From Chlamydiota bacterium (GTDB lineage Bacteria > Auribacterota > UBA3054 > B51-G9): a stretch of 5,469 nt of DNA. Position 1 is the first letter of the stretch; each line of letters begins with the position of its first letter. Under the pieces are notes generated by a model. That model was not told the origin of the DNA. It did no database searches and saw only the letters and a program-made list of their open reading frames with translations. Both the position numbers and the translations under genes were made by a program. Positions 4,385 through 5,469 of the stretch are shown piece by piece. Where the stretch lies: contig JAUVKG010000216.1 in the NCBI GenBank assembly GCA_030596365.1, positions 1-5,469 on the forward strand, given 5' to 3'.

Positions 4385-5469
4385 TTATCTTCCGCAATAT
4401 TCTATAATCGTTTTCAAAAACGGCTTTCCAAACTTGTTGAATTTATGTTCGGTGATTCCTGATACTCCTAGTATTGCTTCATAAGATTGCGGCAAAAGAT
4501 TAACCATATCGCGAAGTGTTTTATCATGAAAAACAACATAAGCCGGCACTTTGTTTTTTTGGGCTGTTTGTTTGCGTAAAGCGCGAAGAATTTCAAATAA
4601 TTCATCTTCAGGCAATTGTTTTTTCTTTAACAATTCTTCTTTTTTAGCTTTGAATTTCTTGGCGCTGACATATTTAACAAACTCTACTTTCTTATTTTCA
4701 AATAAAACTTTTTTGCCAAGCTCTGTGATCCTTAGATTGTTGTAATCGTCATATGCTATTTCTATTAAACCATGATGCAGTATCTGCAGCAAATATCTCT
4801 GCCATTCAAAATTACTTATATCACGTCCTGCGCCGAAAGTTTTTATTTGGTGATATCCATTAGAAATAATTTCATATCGTTTTGAGCCGCGTAGAACATC
4901 AATTAAAATTCCCGAGGAAACTTTTTCGTTTAATCGTATGATGGCTGATAAAGCTTTTTGCGCGATAATCGTTCCGTCAAAAGTTTGTGGCGGATTTTCA
5001 CATACATCGCAATTACCGCAACTTTCATCAAGATGTTCGTTAAAATAACTTAATAAAATCTTCCTGCGGCAACTGGTTGCTTCAGCATATTGCTGAATTC
5101 TTTCTAATTTTGCAAGCTGAATTTCAGGCTGCCCGCTTTCTTCAGCAAATTTGCGCAGCATAATTAAATCACCAAAATTATAAAACAAAAAAGTGTCACT
5201 TGGAAGACCATCGCGACCGGCGCGTCCGATTTCCTGATAATAACTTTCAATATTTTTCGGTAAATTATAATGAAAAACCCAGCGCACATTTGACTTGTCA
5301 ATTCCCATTCCAAAGGCAATCGTCGCACATATTACAAGAGTGTTATCATTAATAAAATCATCCTGTACTTTGTTCCTTTGTGCGGCGCTCAATCCGGCGT
5401 GATAAAAATCTGCATTGATTCCGTCTGCCTGTAATTTACGCGAGATAGATTCAGTGCTTTTTCTGCTGA
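4385..5469 (-). CDS. recQ: ATP-dependent DNA helicase RecQ, C-terminal two thirds
   Basis: RecQ is a 3'-5' DNA helicase acting in recombinational repair and replication restart. The frame is open to the right edge (beginning SRKSTESISRKL), so the gene is cut there and the TTG at 5392 is only an internal Leu codon. The visible 360 residues hold helicase motif IV (SRKSTE), the RecQ-typical YHAGL at 22-26, motif V (ATIAFGMGIDKSNV at 48-61) and motif VI (QEIGRAGRDG at 78-87, with its arginine fingers). The zinc-binding subdomain follows with C133, C150, C153 and C156 (SCGNCDVC), then the winged-helix RQC domain (about 165-260). An HRDC domain ends the protein (about 285-360; VPAYVVFHDKTL, KFNKFGKPF). 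The domain set and order match the E. coli-type enzyme of about 600 residues, so roughly 240 N-terminal residues with Walker A and DExH lie outside. It is convergent with the phosphoesterase gene and nothing in it looks degraded. Confidence 0.97.
   Translation of the reverse strand, partial: SRKSTESISRKLQADGINADFYHAGLSAAQRNKVQDDFINDNTLVICATIAFGMGIDKSNVRWVFHYNLPKNIESYYQEIGRAGRDGLPSDTFLFYNFGDLIMLRKFAEESGQPEIQLAKLERIQQYAEATSCRRKILLSYFNEHLDESCGNCDVCENPPQTFDGTIIAQKALSAIIRLNEKVSSGILIDVLRGSKRYEIISNGYHQIKTFGAGRDISNFEWQRYLLQILHHGLIEIAYDDYNNLRITELGKKVLFENKKVEFVKYVSAKKFKAKKEELLKKKQLPEDELFEILRALRKQTAQKNKVPAYVVFHDKTLRDMVNLLPQSYEAILGVSGITEHKFNKFGKPFLKTIIEYCGR

Noticed and set aside
4551..4745. Plus-strand open frame opposite recQ
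   Set aside because: It lies antisense to the RQC/HRDC region of recQ and is Ser/Phe/Asn-rich, as expected from the reverse of Lys/Glu codons.

Overview
The window reads as AT-rich chromosomal DNA from an uncultured Gram-negative-type bacterium. The best single clue is a secreted calcineurin-like phosphoesterase with fibronectin III repeats that ends in a PEP-CTERM-like sorting signal. That architecture is common in the PVC superphylum (Lentisphaerota, Kiritimatiellota, Verrucomicrobiota, Planctomycetota), which is my tentative guess. The other genes are too widespread to place the organism.

Layout. (1) 1-312 (+) is the C-terminal end of a membrane-embedded M50 site-2-type metalloprotease, cut by the left edge. 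(2) 366-1646 (+) is a complete M16 zinc peptidase, 53 bp downstream and probably in the same operon. (3) 1647-1973 holds no gene but contains a GC-rich hairpin repeat, a promoter-like palindrome, a 9-bp tandem repeat and copy 1 of a dispersed hairpin/heptamer repeat. (4) 1974-3936 (+) is a secreted metallophosphoesterase with three FN3 repeats and a PEP-CTERM-like tail. Its reading frame is broken at 3623-3630 by a run of eight T; seven T would restore one 653-residue protein. (5) 3937-4384 holds no gene. It is a patchwork of short tandem repeats and ends in copy 2 of the dispersed repeat. (6) 4385-5469 (-) is the C-terminal two thirds of RecQ helicase, cut by the right edge and convergent with the phosphoesterase.

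The two proteases and RecQ look like ordinary core genes. The accessory-looking part is the phosphoesterase, bracketed by two direct copies (1898-1972 and 4278-4368) of a composite repeat: a conserved 36-bp block, a hairpin, then a tandem array of a 7-bp unit. Almost every gap between genes is built from short-period repeats of 7, 8, 9, about 10 or 21 bp. A 7-bp repeat also encodes the membrane-spanning part of the sorting signal. Because 7 is not a multiple of 3, that repeat would read as the same hydrophobic heptapeptide cycle in all three frames. I found no RNA genes, CRISPR array or transposase, and nothing I would call a clearly new enzymatic system. The repeat organisation and the T8 frameshift at a surface-protein gene are the points most worth checking.
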